Assembly: GCA_944321525.1 (NCBI GenBank)
Contig: CALULQ010000028.1
Span: 1-53,391, forward strand
Reading direction: 5' to 3'
DNA: 53,391 bases
DNA from: an uncultured Paraprevotella sp.
Lineage (GTDB): Bacteria; Bacteroidota; Bacteroidia; Bacteroidales; Bacteroidaceae
A model generated the notes under the pieces. That model was not told the origin of the DNA and made no database searches. It saw only the letters and a list, made by a program, of their open reading frames with translations. Position 1 is the first letter of the stretch, and each line of letters starts with the position of its first letter. Positions 35,045-43,629 of the stretch are shown piece by piece. The translations under genes and the position numbers were made by a program.

Positions 35045-37639
35045 CTACAGAAGTTTCAACGTCACGCGGTTCCCCGCCGGCGTGTCCGAGCTGTTGCCGT
35101 AGAAAATTTCATAGTCGCCCGGCTCCACGCTCATGGTGTTGGTCTGCGGGTCGAAGAACTCAAACGCCTGCGACGGCAACTCAATGGCCACCTCGCGCGC
35201 CTCTCCGGCCTTCAGCTCCACACGGCAGTATCCGCGCAGGCTCTTCAGCGGTCCGCCGTCGTCGCCCACCTTGCGCACGTAGACTTGCAGCACCTCAGCC
35301 CCGTCGCGCTGCCCCGTGTTCGCCACGCGGGCCGTGAAGGTCACGCCCTCGCCCGCCTTCGTGGCGGCCTTGTCCAGCCGGCCCTGCGAGATGGCGAAGG
35401 TGGTGTAGCTCAGCCCGTAGCCGAAGGGGAAGAGCGGCGCCTCCGTCATGTAGCGGTAGGTGCGCCCCTTCATGCTGTAGTCGTCGAAGTCGGGCAACTG
35501 TTCCGTATGCTTGTAAAAGGTCACGGGCAACTTGCCGCCGGGATTGTAGTCGCCGAAGAGCACGTCGGCCACGGCCAGGCCTCCGGCCTGCCCCGGATAC
35601 CATGCCTGGAGAATGGCGTCGCACGACTCCAGTTCGGGCACCAAGGCCATCGCCGCTCCCGAACAGTTGACAAAGACCACCTTCTTGCCGGCAGCCTTCA
35701 GCGCCTTCAGCACGTCGCGCTGCACCTGCGGCAGCTCGATTGTCGTGCGGTCGCCCCCGGCAAATCCCGGATAGTGCACGTGGTTCATCTCTTCACCTTC
35801 CAACCGGGGCGAGATGCCGCCGACGAAGACGACCGTCGCCGCATCCTTCACGCGCCCGGCCACTTCGGTCGGCGAAATCCGCCGGCGGATGCCGATGTCG
35901 AACTTCAGCACGGCGCCCTGCCCGGCCTGCATGTATTCCACCTTCAGGCCGTAGGCTTTCCCGGCCTGTGCCTTCAGGACGCACTCGCGCTTCTCGCTGG
36001 CATGCTGTCCCCAGTGGTCTATCACTTTCTCCCCGTCGACATACACGCGGTAGCCGTCGTCGCCTTCCACCGCAATCGTATAGTCTCCGCCCTTCTCCGG
36101 CCGGAACGTCCCTTCGTAGACGGCCGTGAAGTCTTCCAGATTCACGCCCGGGGCGAAAGCCGTGTTCCCGCCGTTGTTCAGGTTCACGGGCGTGGGCAGT
36201 TGCTGCACGGCGGCCACGTCGCCCTCCATGCGCAGGTTGTTCCAGTAGGTGCCCTTCAATCCCCTCTGCCCGCCGTTCGACAAGCAATGGTAGTAGGATT
36301 CCAGCACTTGGTCGTCCACCAGGTCGCAGCCTTTTTCGTAGATTACCTGGCCCACCTTGCCACGGATACCGTCGAGAATAGTGTACGTGTGCGAAGGCGT
36401 GCCCTCGTAGTTGCCCCACTGCATGACGGAGTCCGCAGCATTCGGTCCCATCACGGCAATCGTGCCCGCCGCGCCCTTGTCCAACGGCAGGACGCCGCGG
36501 TTGTGCAGCAATACCATCGACTTGCGCGCCACGTCCAAGGCCATCTGCCGGTGCAGGTCGCAATCCACCGTGTCGATACCGATGCGGCTCCAGGGCACGA
36601 GGGCGTCGTCGTCCATCTCGCCCAAGGCGAAACGCGCCTGCAAGAGGCGGCGCAGGCTGGTGTCGATGCGCTCTTCCGTGATAAGCCCTGCCTGCACGGC
36701 CTCGCCCAGATGGGCATACTCGCCGCCACACTCCAGGTCTGTGCCGCGGTCTACGGCCGCGGCACTGGCCGACGCGGCGTCGGGATGGGTTTCATGATGC
36801 CCTTTGCGGAAAAAATCGCTGATGGCCCCGCAGTCGCTCACCACCAAGTGCTTGTATCCCCACTCCTCGCGCAGGATCTGAGCCAACAGGCGGTCGCTCC
36901 CGCAACATGGTTCACCCTCGAAACGCTGATAGGCGCACATGACTTCCTTCACGTCGGCTTCCTGCACCAAAGCCTTGAAAGCCGGAAGATAGGTTTCCCA
37001 CAAATCGCGCGGGTCCAGGTCCTCCACGTCGAAGAAATGCCGCGTCGACTCCGGCCCGCTGTGCACGGCAAAATGCTTGGCGCAGGCATGGAGCTTGTCG
37101 TAGGGCGCGTCGGCCGGCCCTTGCAGCCCCCTCACCACGGCCACTCCCATGCGCGACGTCAGATAGGGGTCTTCGCCCCACGTCTCCTGGCCGCGCCCCC
37201 AACGCGGGTCGCGGAAGATGTTCACGTTCGGGGTCCAGAATGTGAGCCCTTCGTATCTGCGCCCGTAGCGTCCGTTCCGGCGGGCGTCGTGGAACTTGGC
37301 GCGGGCCTCGTCGCTCACGGTCGTGTAGACGCGCTCCACCGCCTCGTCGTCGAACATGGACGCCATCCCCATCGTGATGGGATAGACCGTGGCCAATCCG
37401 GCACGGGCCACTCCGTGCAATGCCTCGTTCCACCAGTCGTAAGGCTTGATGCCCAAGCGCTCCACGCCCGGCGATGAATTCTGCATCAACGAGATTTTCT
37501 CCTCCAGCGTCAGCCTGCCCAAGAGGTCTTCGGCCCGCTCTTCGGGCGAAAGCTCCGGGTTCTTGTAAGGCTCCACCTGCGTCTGGCAACCGGCTACGGC
37601 CAGCATGCCCACGCAAAAAGCAAAAACAATTGTCCTCAT
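35045..37639 (-). CDS. Glycoside hydrolase family 3 beta-glycosidase with PA14 domain, lipoprotein
   Basis: An 864-residue exo-glycosidase, lipid-anchored through VAGC (Cys18). The GH3 barrel occupies about 30-330: PYDWWNEALHGVARAG near 66 is characteristic of beta-xylosidase/beta-glucosidase GH3 enzymes, KHFAVHSGPE is a substrate-binding stretch, and the nucleophile is Asp269 in VVSDCGAI. The second GH3 domain is interrupted by a PA14 domain (about 465-605, with KGTYWNNLRMEGD and DDGYRVYVDG). A fibronectin type III-like domain closes the protein. A good Shine-Dalgarno AAGGAG lies upstream of the ATG. It is downstream of GH105 but separated from it by a strong terminator, so it has its own promoter. 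Substrate could be xyloside or glucoside. Confidence 0.88.
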   Translation of the reverse strand: MRTIVFAFCVGMLAVAGCQTQVEPYKNPELSPEERAEDLLGRLTLEEKISLMQNSSPGVERLGIKPYDWWNEALHGVARAGLATVYPITMGMASMFDDEAVERVYTTVSDEARAKFHDARRNGRYGRRYEGLTFWTPNVNIFRDPRWGRGQETWGEDPYLTSRMGVAVVRGLQGPADAPYDKLHACAKHFAVHSGPESTRHFFDVEDLDPRDLWETYLPAFKALVQEADVKEVMCAYQRFEGEPCCGSDRLLAQILREEWGYKHLVVSDCGAISDFFRKGHHETHPDAASASAAAVDRGTDLECGGEYAHLGEAVQAGLITEERIDTSLRRLLQARFALGEMDDDALVPWSRIGIDTVDCDLHRQMALDVARKSMVLLHNRGVLPLDKGAAGTIAVMGPNAADSVMQWGNYEGTPSHTYTILDGIRGKVGQVIYEKGCDLVDDQVLESYYHCLSNGGQRGLKGTYWNNLRMEGDVAAVQQLPTPVNLNNGGNTAFAPGVNLEDFTAVYEGTFRPEKGGDYTIAVEGDDGYRVYVDGEKVIDHWGQHASEKRECVLKAQAGKAYGLKVEYMQAGQGAVLKFDIGIRRRISPTEVAGRVKDAATVVFVGGISPRLEGEEMNHVHYPGFAGGDRTTIELPQVQRDVLKALKAAGKKVVFVNCSGAAMALVPELESCDAILQAWYPGQAGGLAVADVLFGDYNPGGKLPVTFYKHTEQLPDFDDYSMKGRTYRYMTEAPLFPFGYGLSYTTFAISQGRLDKAATKAGEGVTFTARVANTGQRDGAEVLQVYVRKVGDDGGPLKSLRGYCRVELKAGEAREVAIELPSQAFEFFDPQTNTMSVEPGDYEIFYGNSSDTPAGNRVTLKLL

Positions 37640-37716
37640 ACCTTTTCTCCTTATTATATATGTGTTCTGTTTGGTTTCTCCATTCCGCCTGTTCCGGTTC
37701 CAGACCGGCAGAAACT

Positions 37717-37751
37717 AAAGAAGGCCTTGCGGTGTCCGCAAGGCCTTCTTT
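37717..37751 (-). terminator. Terminator between GH105 and GH3
   Basis: AAAGAAGGCCTTGCGG and its perfect reverse complement flank a 3-nt loop; on the minus strand the stem ends in CTTTAG with T-rich flank, 28 bp beyond the GH105 stop. Confidence 0.75.
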
Positions 37752-37779
37752 AATTCGTTCTCTCCGCGGTGTCCGCCCA

Positions 37780-40104
37780 TCACTTCAAGGTGACGGACAA
37801 CGGTGTCTTCAGCACGCGCGCATAGCGCTCCAGGCTCTGCTGCCAGTTCCCCATATCCGGCATGTCGTACTTGCTCCACGCGGCACCGAAATAATAAGTA
37901 TAGGTGCTGCCGGGCTTGTACTCACCCACGCCCACGACGTGGCCCGTGGCACCGGCTTCTTCTTTCTCCATCGGCACATACTTCACCGCATCCAGGCCGT
38001 CGGGGAAGAGACAGGCGATGTAGATCAGCCCGTTCATGGCCTCCGGGTGGTCCATCGGGTCGGCATAGGCCACATAGCCCTTCTTCTTGTTCATGACATA
38101 GGCTTCGGGGTTGCTCTTGTGCACCACGATGCCTGCCGCCACGTCCCGGGTTTCCGTCAGATTCGTGTACGTCAGGTCCAGACGGTTCAGGTGCGTCCCC
38201 TTGTCAAGGGTGATGACACGGCTCTCTACCACATTCTGGTCGCCGCCCACCCGGACACCGCCGAACGTCATGCGCACGGCAAAGCGCAACGGCCCCATGT
38301 CGAGCACCTCGGCTTCCTTATAACACAACGGATAGACGAAGTGTCCCCCGTCCAGCAAAGCCGGTACGCCGGCGCCCAAAGTCGGGCCCACGGTATAGGC
38401 ATCCATACCGAAGCCATGGTCGCGGTGGTAAGTCATCGTGCGATGCAGCGCGTCGCACTCATTGCCCCGACCGGCCTTGCGCAGGCGGTCTTGCAGTCCA
38501 TACGAGGTCAGCTCGCTGTTGTAGAAAGTCTCCAGCATGGGATAGGGCACATTCTTGTTGAACACGTCGAAACCGTAGATGTGCTGTCCGCTGTTCTGGA
38601 TGGCCGGTCCGTAAGCGCGCCATGCGTTACGGTCGTTCTCCCACGCCAGGTCATCCTCGCGCGAAGCATAGGTGCGCCCCCATGCCGTGAAACGGAAATC
38701 GGAAGGCATACCGTTCACGATGGTCAGCGTCGTGGCCGACTGCGGACGGACAAACGCCTGCAACAGCAGCTTGCCGTCGTGCGTCAGCTGGTAAGGCACT
38801 TCCGTATAGTCGCCGTCGTAAACCACCATCTGGCGTCCGCCCCCGAGGCCCAGCTTGCTGAACACGGCCTTGGCGTCCAGTTCAATCACATCGTTCCGGT
38901 TATCGTCCGTGGGATTCTTTATTTCCACCGTGACTTTCGGCGAACCCGTGCCTCTCACGCTGTTATCCAGATAACGCACCCGTTCGCACGCGGCCAGCAG
39001 CCAAGCCCCCGTGCCGAAAGGCGCCTGCGACTTCGCGTCCACCTTGCGGGTGGGGTCGGGCTTCTCGCCGATGGGCTGCACGTAACCGATACTGCCGTCC
39101 GGCTGCAGTGCCGTCGTCACCAAGTAGTTCCAGGCTTTCTCTATCACCGGAGCATATTCGGCCTTGTCCAAATAACCATGGTTCACGCCCCACATCAAGC
39201 CGTAAGCGAAGAATGCCGTACCGCTGGTTTCCGGTCCCGGCGCATCTTCCTCGCAAAGCATGCTGCGGCTCCAGTAACCGTCCGGACGCTGGCAACGCGC
39301 CACGCCCTGTGCCAGTTCGCAGAAACGCTTCACAAAAAAGTCGCGGTGCTCGTAATCCTTGGGCAGGTCGGCCAGCACCTTGGCCAGTCCGGCCAGCACC
39401 CAACCGTCGCCCCGCGCCCAGAAGCTCTTGCCGCCGCTGGCCGTCTTCACCTTCGGATAGATGTATTTCGCATCGCGATAATAAAGCTGCGCCTCCGGAT
39501 CGTACATCAGGCTGTCGCTCCAAAGATAGTTCTCGTACATGCGGTCGAGGAACATGCGGTCGCCCGTCAGCTTGTACATTTTCGACATCAGGGGCATGGC
39601 CATGTAGAGCGCGTCGGCCCACCACCAGAACTTGTTCTCGTTGAGATGGCAGGCATAGGTCATCACCTCCTTGGCCCGCGCCACTTTGTAGTCAGCGGGA
39701 TTCAGATGGTACATGTCGATATAGGTCTGGAAACAAATCTGCCAGTCGCCGAAGAGCACGAAGTCCTGCCCCTCGCCGTAGGTCTTGTACTTCCAGTTGC
39801 GCTTGTCGTCGCTGTTGGCGCCGCGCCAGCGGTTGTGCTCGCACCACTCGTTGCTATACTCATAGTAGGCGGGCTTCCCCGTCAGCCGGTAGGCTTCCAT
39901 GTTACCGGTGTAGTAGGCGGCATGATCCCAGAAAGCCCTTGTCTTGGGCGAATTGTGCGCCTGCCAGTAATCGTTCACTTTCTCTATCAGCTGCAATACT
40001 TCAGCCGACCCCGTCCCCTCGCCCCGGACTGTGACGGGCAAGAACATCATTGCGCAAAACAGAGCCGCGCAATGGGACAGAAACTTAATTCTTACGTGTT
40101 TCAT
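37780..40104 (-). CDS. GH105 unsaturated uronyl hydrolase with C-terminal DUF4861 domain, exported
   Basis: A 774-residue exported protein (leader HCAALFCAMMFLPVTVRG). Residues about 35-380 match GH105, an alpha/alpha barrel that removes the unsaturated uronic acid left at chain ends by polysaccharide lyases; the product rearranges to 5-keto-4-deoxyuronate. The catalytic aspartate is Asp233 in WARGDGWVLAG, and WWWADALYMAMPLM is the conserved early stretch. Residues about 390-774 form a DUF4861-like beta-sandwich domain. Its product is the substrate of KduI, encoded 5 kb away at 45061. A -7 element lies at 40160-40167. Pectin (rhamnogalacturonan) is the usual target of GH105, but glycosaminoglycan-type uronides cannot be excluded. 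Confidence 0.88.
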   Translation of the reverse strand: MKHVRIKFLSHCAALFCAMMFLPVTVRGEGTGSAEVLQLIEKVNDYWQAHNSPKTRAFWDHAAYYTGNMEAYRLTGKPAYYEYSNEWCEHNRWRGANSDDKRNWKYKTYGEGQDFVLFGDWQICFQTYIDMYHLNPADYKVARAKEVMTYACHLNENKFWWWADALYMAMPLMSKMYKLTGDRMFLDRMYENYLWSDSLMYDPEAQLYYRDAKYIYPKVKTASGGKSFWARGDGWVLAGLAKVLADLPKDYEHRDFFVKRFCELAQGVARCQRPDGYWSRSMLCEEDAPGPETSGTAFFAYGLMWGVNHGYLDKAEYAPVIEKAWNYLVTTALQPDGSIGYVQPIGEKPDPTRKVDAKSQAPFGTGAWLLAACERVRYLDNSVRGTGSPKVTVEIKNPTDDNRNDVIELDAKAVFSKLGLGGGRQMVVYDGDYTEVPYQLTHDGKLLLQAFVRPQSATTLTIVNGMPSDFRFTAWGRTYASREDDLAWENDRNAWRAYGPAIQNSGQHIYGFDVFNKNVPYPMLETFYNSELTSYGLQDRLRKAGRGNECDALHRTMTYHRDHGFGMDAYTVGPTLGAGVPALLDGGHFVYPLCYKEAEVLDMGPLRFAVRMTFGGVRVGGDQNVVESRVITLDKGTHLNRLDLTYTNLTETRDVAAGIVVHKSNPEAYVMNKKKGYVAYADPMDHPEAMNGLIYIACLFPDGLDAVKYVPMEKEEAGATGHVVGVGEYKPGSTYTYYFGAAWSKYDMPDMGNWQQSLERYARVLKTPLSVTLK

Positions 40105-40159
40105 GTAGATTGATATTAATTATTAAATGAATGGCCTTTCATCAATAATGACTTGTGCG

Positions 40160-40167
40160 CAAAAGTA
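40160..40167 (-). promoter_or_regulatory. -7 element of the GH105 gene
   Basis: The minus strand reads TACTTTTG, 55 bp before the GH105 ATG. Confidence 0.55.
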
Positions 40168-40202
40168 AATAAAAAAAACGTAACCGCGAAGCTTTTCCCC
40201 GA

Positions 40203-41129
40203 TTACCTTCCGGCCAAACGTCCTTGACAGGTTCCCCGCTCCCCCATCCGTCGTTTCAGCCGCTCGGTGAACTCATGGTTCTTCAGCCCCCAGTCGGGAG
40301 CAATCAGCAATTCCTTGGGCGACTGCGACACGAAACGCTCCAGATATAAATCGGAGCGCAACCGCTCAATGTAGTCGATAACCAAGTCGATGTATTCGTC
40401 CACGGCATATAAATGAAACTCCTCGGGGTGTTCGGCATATTCGCGTGCCATGCGTGTCCCGCGAATAAGCTGGAGTTGGTGGATTTTCAGGGCTGTCAGC
40501 GGCAACGCCGACAGTTTGGCGGCTTGCAGCATCAAGGCGTCACGGCCCTCGCCCGGCAGCCCGAGTATGACATGACCGCCCACGGGAATGCCCGCTGCTG
40601 CCGTGCGCCGCACTGCTTCTTCCGTTTCGGCAAAGGTGTGGCCACGGTTGATGCGGGCCAAGGTGGAGTCGTCCGCGCTCTCGATGCCATATTCCACCAT
40701 CACGAACACCCGGCGGGCCAAACCGGCCAGATAGTCCAGCAACGGTTGGGGCATGCAGTCGGGACGTGTCCCGATGACGATGCCCACTACGCCCGGAACG
40801 GCCAAAGCCTCCTCGTACTTCCGCATCATATCATCCAGTTCGCCATAAGTGTTCGTGTAGGCTTGGAAGTAAGCCAAATAGCGCATATCGGGATATTTCC
40901 GGGCAAAAAACCGCTTGCCTTCTTCCAATTGCTCCGCAACGGATTTCTCTGTCCTGCAATAGGCCGGATTAAATGTCTGGTTGTTGCAATAAGTACACCC
41001 GCCCCACCCTTTCGTCCCATCCCTGTTGGGACAAGTAAAACCAGCGTTAACGGAAATCTTCTGCACCTTGAAAGGAAACGCGCGGCGGAGGAATTCGCCA
41101 TATTCTGTGTATAAATAAGGTGTAACCAT
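40203..41129 (-). CDS. TIGR01212 (YhcC-like) radical SAM protein
   Basis: A 308-residue cytoplasmic radical S-adenosylmethionine protein. Cys33, Cys45 and Cys48 (C-X11-C-X2-C in TCPNRDGTKGWGGCTYC) match the cluster motif of the TIGR01212/YhcC family rather than the common CX3CX2C. Other family segments are IGTRPDCMPQ near 119, VEYGIESADD near 146 and HVILGLPGEG near 187. The reaction is unknown; relatives have been linked to RNA or redox metabolism only by context. It is divergent from the DPP IV gene, with overlapping -7 elements in a 33-bp inverted repeat. Confidence 0.9.
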   Translation of the reverse strand: MVTPYLYTEYGEFLRRAFPFKVQKISVNAGFTCPNRDGTKGWGGCTYCNNQTFNPAYCRTEKSVAEQLEEGKRFFARKYPDMRYLAYFQAYTNTYGELDDMMRKYEEALAVPGVVGIVIGTRPDCMPQPLLDYLAGLARRVFVMVEYGIESADDSTLARINRGHTFAETEEAVRRTAAAGIPVGGHVILGLPGEGRDALMLQAAKLSALPLTALKIHQLQLIRGTRMAREYAEHPEEFHLYAVDEYIDLVIDYIERLRSDLYLERFVSQSPKELLIAPDWGLKNHEFTERLKRRMGERGTCQGRLAGR

Positions 41130-41150
41130 ACTTTTTCAGGGCCTATCTCT

Positions 41151-41183
41151 CCGCAAAGATAGAAAAAAAACTTATCTTTGCGG
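41151..41183. promoter_or_regulatory. Overlapping divergent -7 elements in an inverted repeat
   Basis: CCGCAAAGATA (41151-41161) and its exact reverse complement TATCTTTGCGG (41173-41183) flank an 11-bp A-rich spacer. Each arm contains a perfect TATCTTTG: one on the minus strand (41161-41154) for the radical SAM gene and one on the plus strand (41173-41180) for DPP IV. The two promoters therefore face away from each other with their -7 boxes 11 bp apart and cannot both be occupied easily. Confidence 0.65.
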
Positions 41184-41229
41184 TCATAAAGGTTTAAGAT
41201 TAAAACATTATCCATACATCTATAATCAA

Positions 41230-43437
41230 ATGAAAAAGATTTCAACCGTACTCATCGGATGCATGATGGCCATCTTCCCCGTGCATTCAAGCGCTGCAGA
41301 ACTTTCGCTCAAGGACTTGTGCTCCGGCGCGTACGCGGCCAAACGCATCAACGGCGTGAATCCCCTCAACGACGGAGAAACTTATTCCCGGCTGAGCGAT
41401 GACCGCAAGCAAATCATCACCTATTCTTTCAAGGACGGCAAGCAACAGGGCATCTTGTTCGACGTGGCTACGGCACGCAATGTCAAATTGGACCGCATTG
41501 ACGGCTACATCATGTCGCCCGATGAAAAAAAGATGCTGATACAGACCGCGACCAAACCCATTTATCGCCACTCTTTCACGGCCGTCTATTACCTTTACGA
41601 CATCGGGAACAACACCCTTGAGCCGCTTTCGGACAACGGGCCGCAGCAGGCACCCAAGTTCTCACCGGACGGCAACATGGTGGCTTTCGTGCGGGACAAC
41701 AACCTGTTCCTCGTCAAACTCTTGTTCGACAACAGCGAAAGCCAGGTGACCAAGGACGGCAAGTTCAACGAAGTGATCAACGGCATCCCCGACTGGGTCA
41801 ACGAAGAGGAGTTCAGCAACAACCGATCCTTCGAATTCAACGCCGACAACACGATGCTTGCCTGGATTCGCTACGACGAAAGCAAAGTGCGGACATTCTC
41901 TTTCCCGTGGTACAAAGGCAGCCATCCGGCCAAAGAGGAATACGCCGAATATCCGGGCCAGTATGAATACAAATATCCTATGGCCGGTACGACAAACTCC
42001 ACCGTCAGCGTGCAAACCTTCGACATCAAGGCACGCGTCATCCGCACAATGAACCTGCCGCTCGAACCTGACGGCTACATTCCGCGCATCCGCTTCACCA
42101 ACGACCCGTCCAAACTGGCCATCTTCACCCTGAACCGCCACCAGGACTGCCTGGAAGTGTACATGGCAAACCCGCGCTCTACGGAATGCAAGAAAATCCT
42201 GCGCGACGAAGTGGACAAGTACATCAACGAAAACATATTCCGCAACCTGGCATTCTACCCCAACCGCTTCGTGCTGACCAGCGAGCGGGACGGGTACAAC
42301 CACATTTACCTCTACGACCTGAACGGAAGCCTCGTGAAGAAAGTCACGGACGACAAACTCATCGTCAAGAACTTCTATGGCTACGACACCAATGACGGAA
42401 ACTTCTACTTCTCGGCCAACCATGCGGACGACCCGATGCGCACCTACATCTACCGCAGCGACGGCAAAGGCAAGACGGTGAAACTTTCCTCGCAGGAAGG
42501 CGAGCACAGCGCCATCTTCAGCAAAAACCTGAAGTATTACATGGATGTCTATTCCAATATCCGCACGCCCTACGTCACGTCGCTTTGCAACCGCAGCGGC
42601 AAGACGCTGAAGGTGCTCGAGGACAATCAGGAACTCAACGCCAAGTTGGCCGGACAGTCGCTGGGTAGTCGCGAGTTTTTCAAGTTCACCACCGGAGAAG
42701 GCGTTTCGCTGAACGGCTACATGGTGAAACCCGCCGATTTCGACCCGTCGAAGAAATATCCCGTCGTCATGTTCCAATACAGCGGTCCCGGTTCGCAACA
42801 AGTGCTCGACTCGTGGGGCACCGGCAGCATGGGCGGCACGCTCTATGAACAATACCTGACGCAACAAGGCTTCATCTGCGTCTGCGTGGACGGCCGTGGC
42901 ACGGGCGGACGAGGCGCCGAATTCGAGAAGTGCACTTACCTGAACCTGGGCCTGCTGGAAGCCAAGGACCAAGTGGAAACGGCCCTCTATCTGGGACAAC
43001 TGCCCTACGTAGACAGCCAGCGCATCGGCATCTGGGGATGGAGCTACGGAGGATTCAACACACTGATGAGCATGAGCGAGGGGCGGCCCGTATTTGCCGC
43101 CGGAGTGGCCGTGGCACCGCCCACCTGCTGGCGCTATTATGACACGGTATACACGGAACGCTTCATGCGCACCCCGAAAGAGAACGCCGAAGGCTACGGC
43201 CGCGGCCCCATCGGCCAAGCCGGAAAACTGCACGGGAAGTTGCTGATTTGCCACGGCACGGCCGACGACAACGTGCACTTCCGCAACTCCATGGAGTATG
43301 CCGAAGCCCTTGTCCAAGCCGGAAAACCGTTCATGATGTTGCCGTACAACAACCGGAACCACAACATTACGGGAGGCAACACCCGGAACCATCTCTACAC
43401 AAGCATCACGAACTTCTTCATCGAAAACATGAAATAA
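41230..43437 (+). CDS. Dipeptidyl peptidase IV
   Basis: A 735-residue exported S9B serine peptidase that removes X-Pro or X-Ala dipeptides from peptide N termini, probably in the periplasm. The signal peptide covers about the first 22 residues (TVLIGCMMAIFPVHSSAA). The propeller contains GIPDWVNEEEF near 179, the double-glutamate motif that binds the peptide amino terminus. The hydrolase triad is Ser605 in GWSYGGF, an Asp at 679 or 680 in ADDNVHF and His711 in NRNHNITGG, close to the spacing in Porphyromonas DPP IV. It is followed by a GC-rich hairpin. It is likely part of protein/peptide use together with the S9 peptidase at 28.7 kb. Confidence 0.93.
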   Translation: MKKISTVLIGCMMAIFPVHSSAAELSLKDLCSGAYAAKRINGVNPLNDGETYSRLSDDRKQIITYSFKDGKQQGILFDVATARNVKLDRIDGYIMSPDEKKMLIQTATKPIYRHSFTAVYYLYDIGNNTLEPLSDNGPQQAPKFSPDGNMVAFVRDNNLFLVKLLFDNSESQVTKDGKFNEVINGIPDWVNEEEFSNNRSFEFNADNTMLAWIRYDESKVRTFSFPWYKGSHPAKEEYAEYPGQYEYKYPMAGTTNSTVSVQTFDIKARVIRTMNLPLEPDGYIPRIRFTNDPSKLAIFTLNRHQDCLEVYMANPRSTECKKILRDEVDKYINENIFRNLAFYPNRFVLTSERDGYNHIYLYDLNGSLVKKVTDDKLIVKNFYGYDTNDGNFYFSANHADDPMRTYIYRSDGKGKTVKLSSQEGEHSAIFSKNLKYYMDVYSNIRTPYVTSLCNRSGKTLKVLEDNQELNAKLAGQSLGSREFFKFTTGEGVSLNGYMVKPADFDPSKKYPVVMFQYSGPGSQQVLDSWGTGSMGGTLYEQYLTQQGFICVCVDGRGTGGRGAEFEKCTYLNLGLLEAKDQVETALYLGQLPYVDSQRIGIWGWSYGGFNTLMSMSEGRPVFAAGVAVAPPTCWRYYDTVYTERFMRTPKENAEGYGRGPIGQAGKLHGKLLICHGTADDNVHFRNSMEYAEALVQAGKPFMMLPYNNRNHNITGGNTRNHLYTSITNFFIENMK

Positions 43438-43442
43438 AAAGC

Positions 43443-43482
43443 TTGCCCGACCGCTCCTCCACCACGGAGGACGGCCGGGCAA
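43443..43482. terminator. GC-rich hairpin after DPP IV
   Basis: TTGCCCG, CCG and CCTCC pair in order with GGAGG, CGG and CGGGCAA. No T-tract follows on the plus strand, so efficiency is uncertain. Confidence 0.55.
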
Positions 43483-43573
43483 AATGTATCACGCCGTGGG
43501 GAAAACAATGAAAAAAAACAACCATGCGTCACTTTTTCTGCCCTTTCCTGTTGCGTTGCCAATACTTTTTAAT

Positions 43574-43581
43574 TAATTTTG
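43574..43581 (+). promoter_or_regulatory. -7 element of the GatC-like/KduI transcript
   Basis: TAATTTTG lies 48 bp before the permease ATG in AT-rich DNA. Confidence 0.55.
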
Positions 43582-43629
43582 CCAAGCTTTAAACATCTAA
43601 AGAATTAATACCAAGAAAAATAGGTATAT

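Noticed and set aside
35024..40113. Plus-strand open frames of 817 and 879 residues opposite GH3 and GH105
   Set aside because: Composition is biased to His, Arg, Val and Gly with no family signature. The minus-strand GH3 and GH105 have intact active sites.
41662..43482. 606-residue minus-strand open frame opposite DPP IV
   Set aside because: Antisense shadow; it overlaps a hairpin after the gene and has no recognisable domain.
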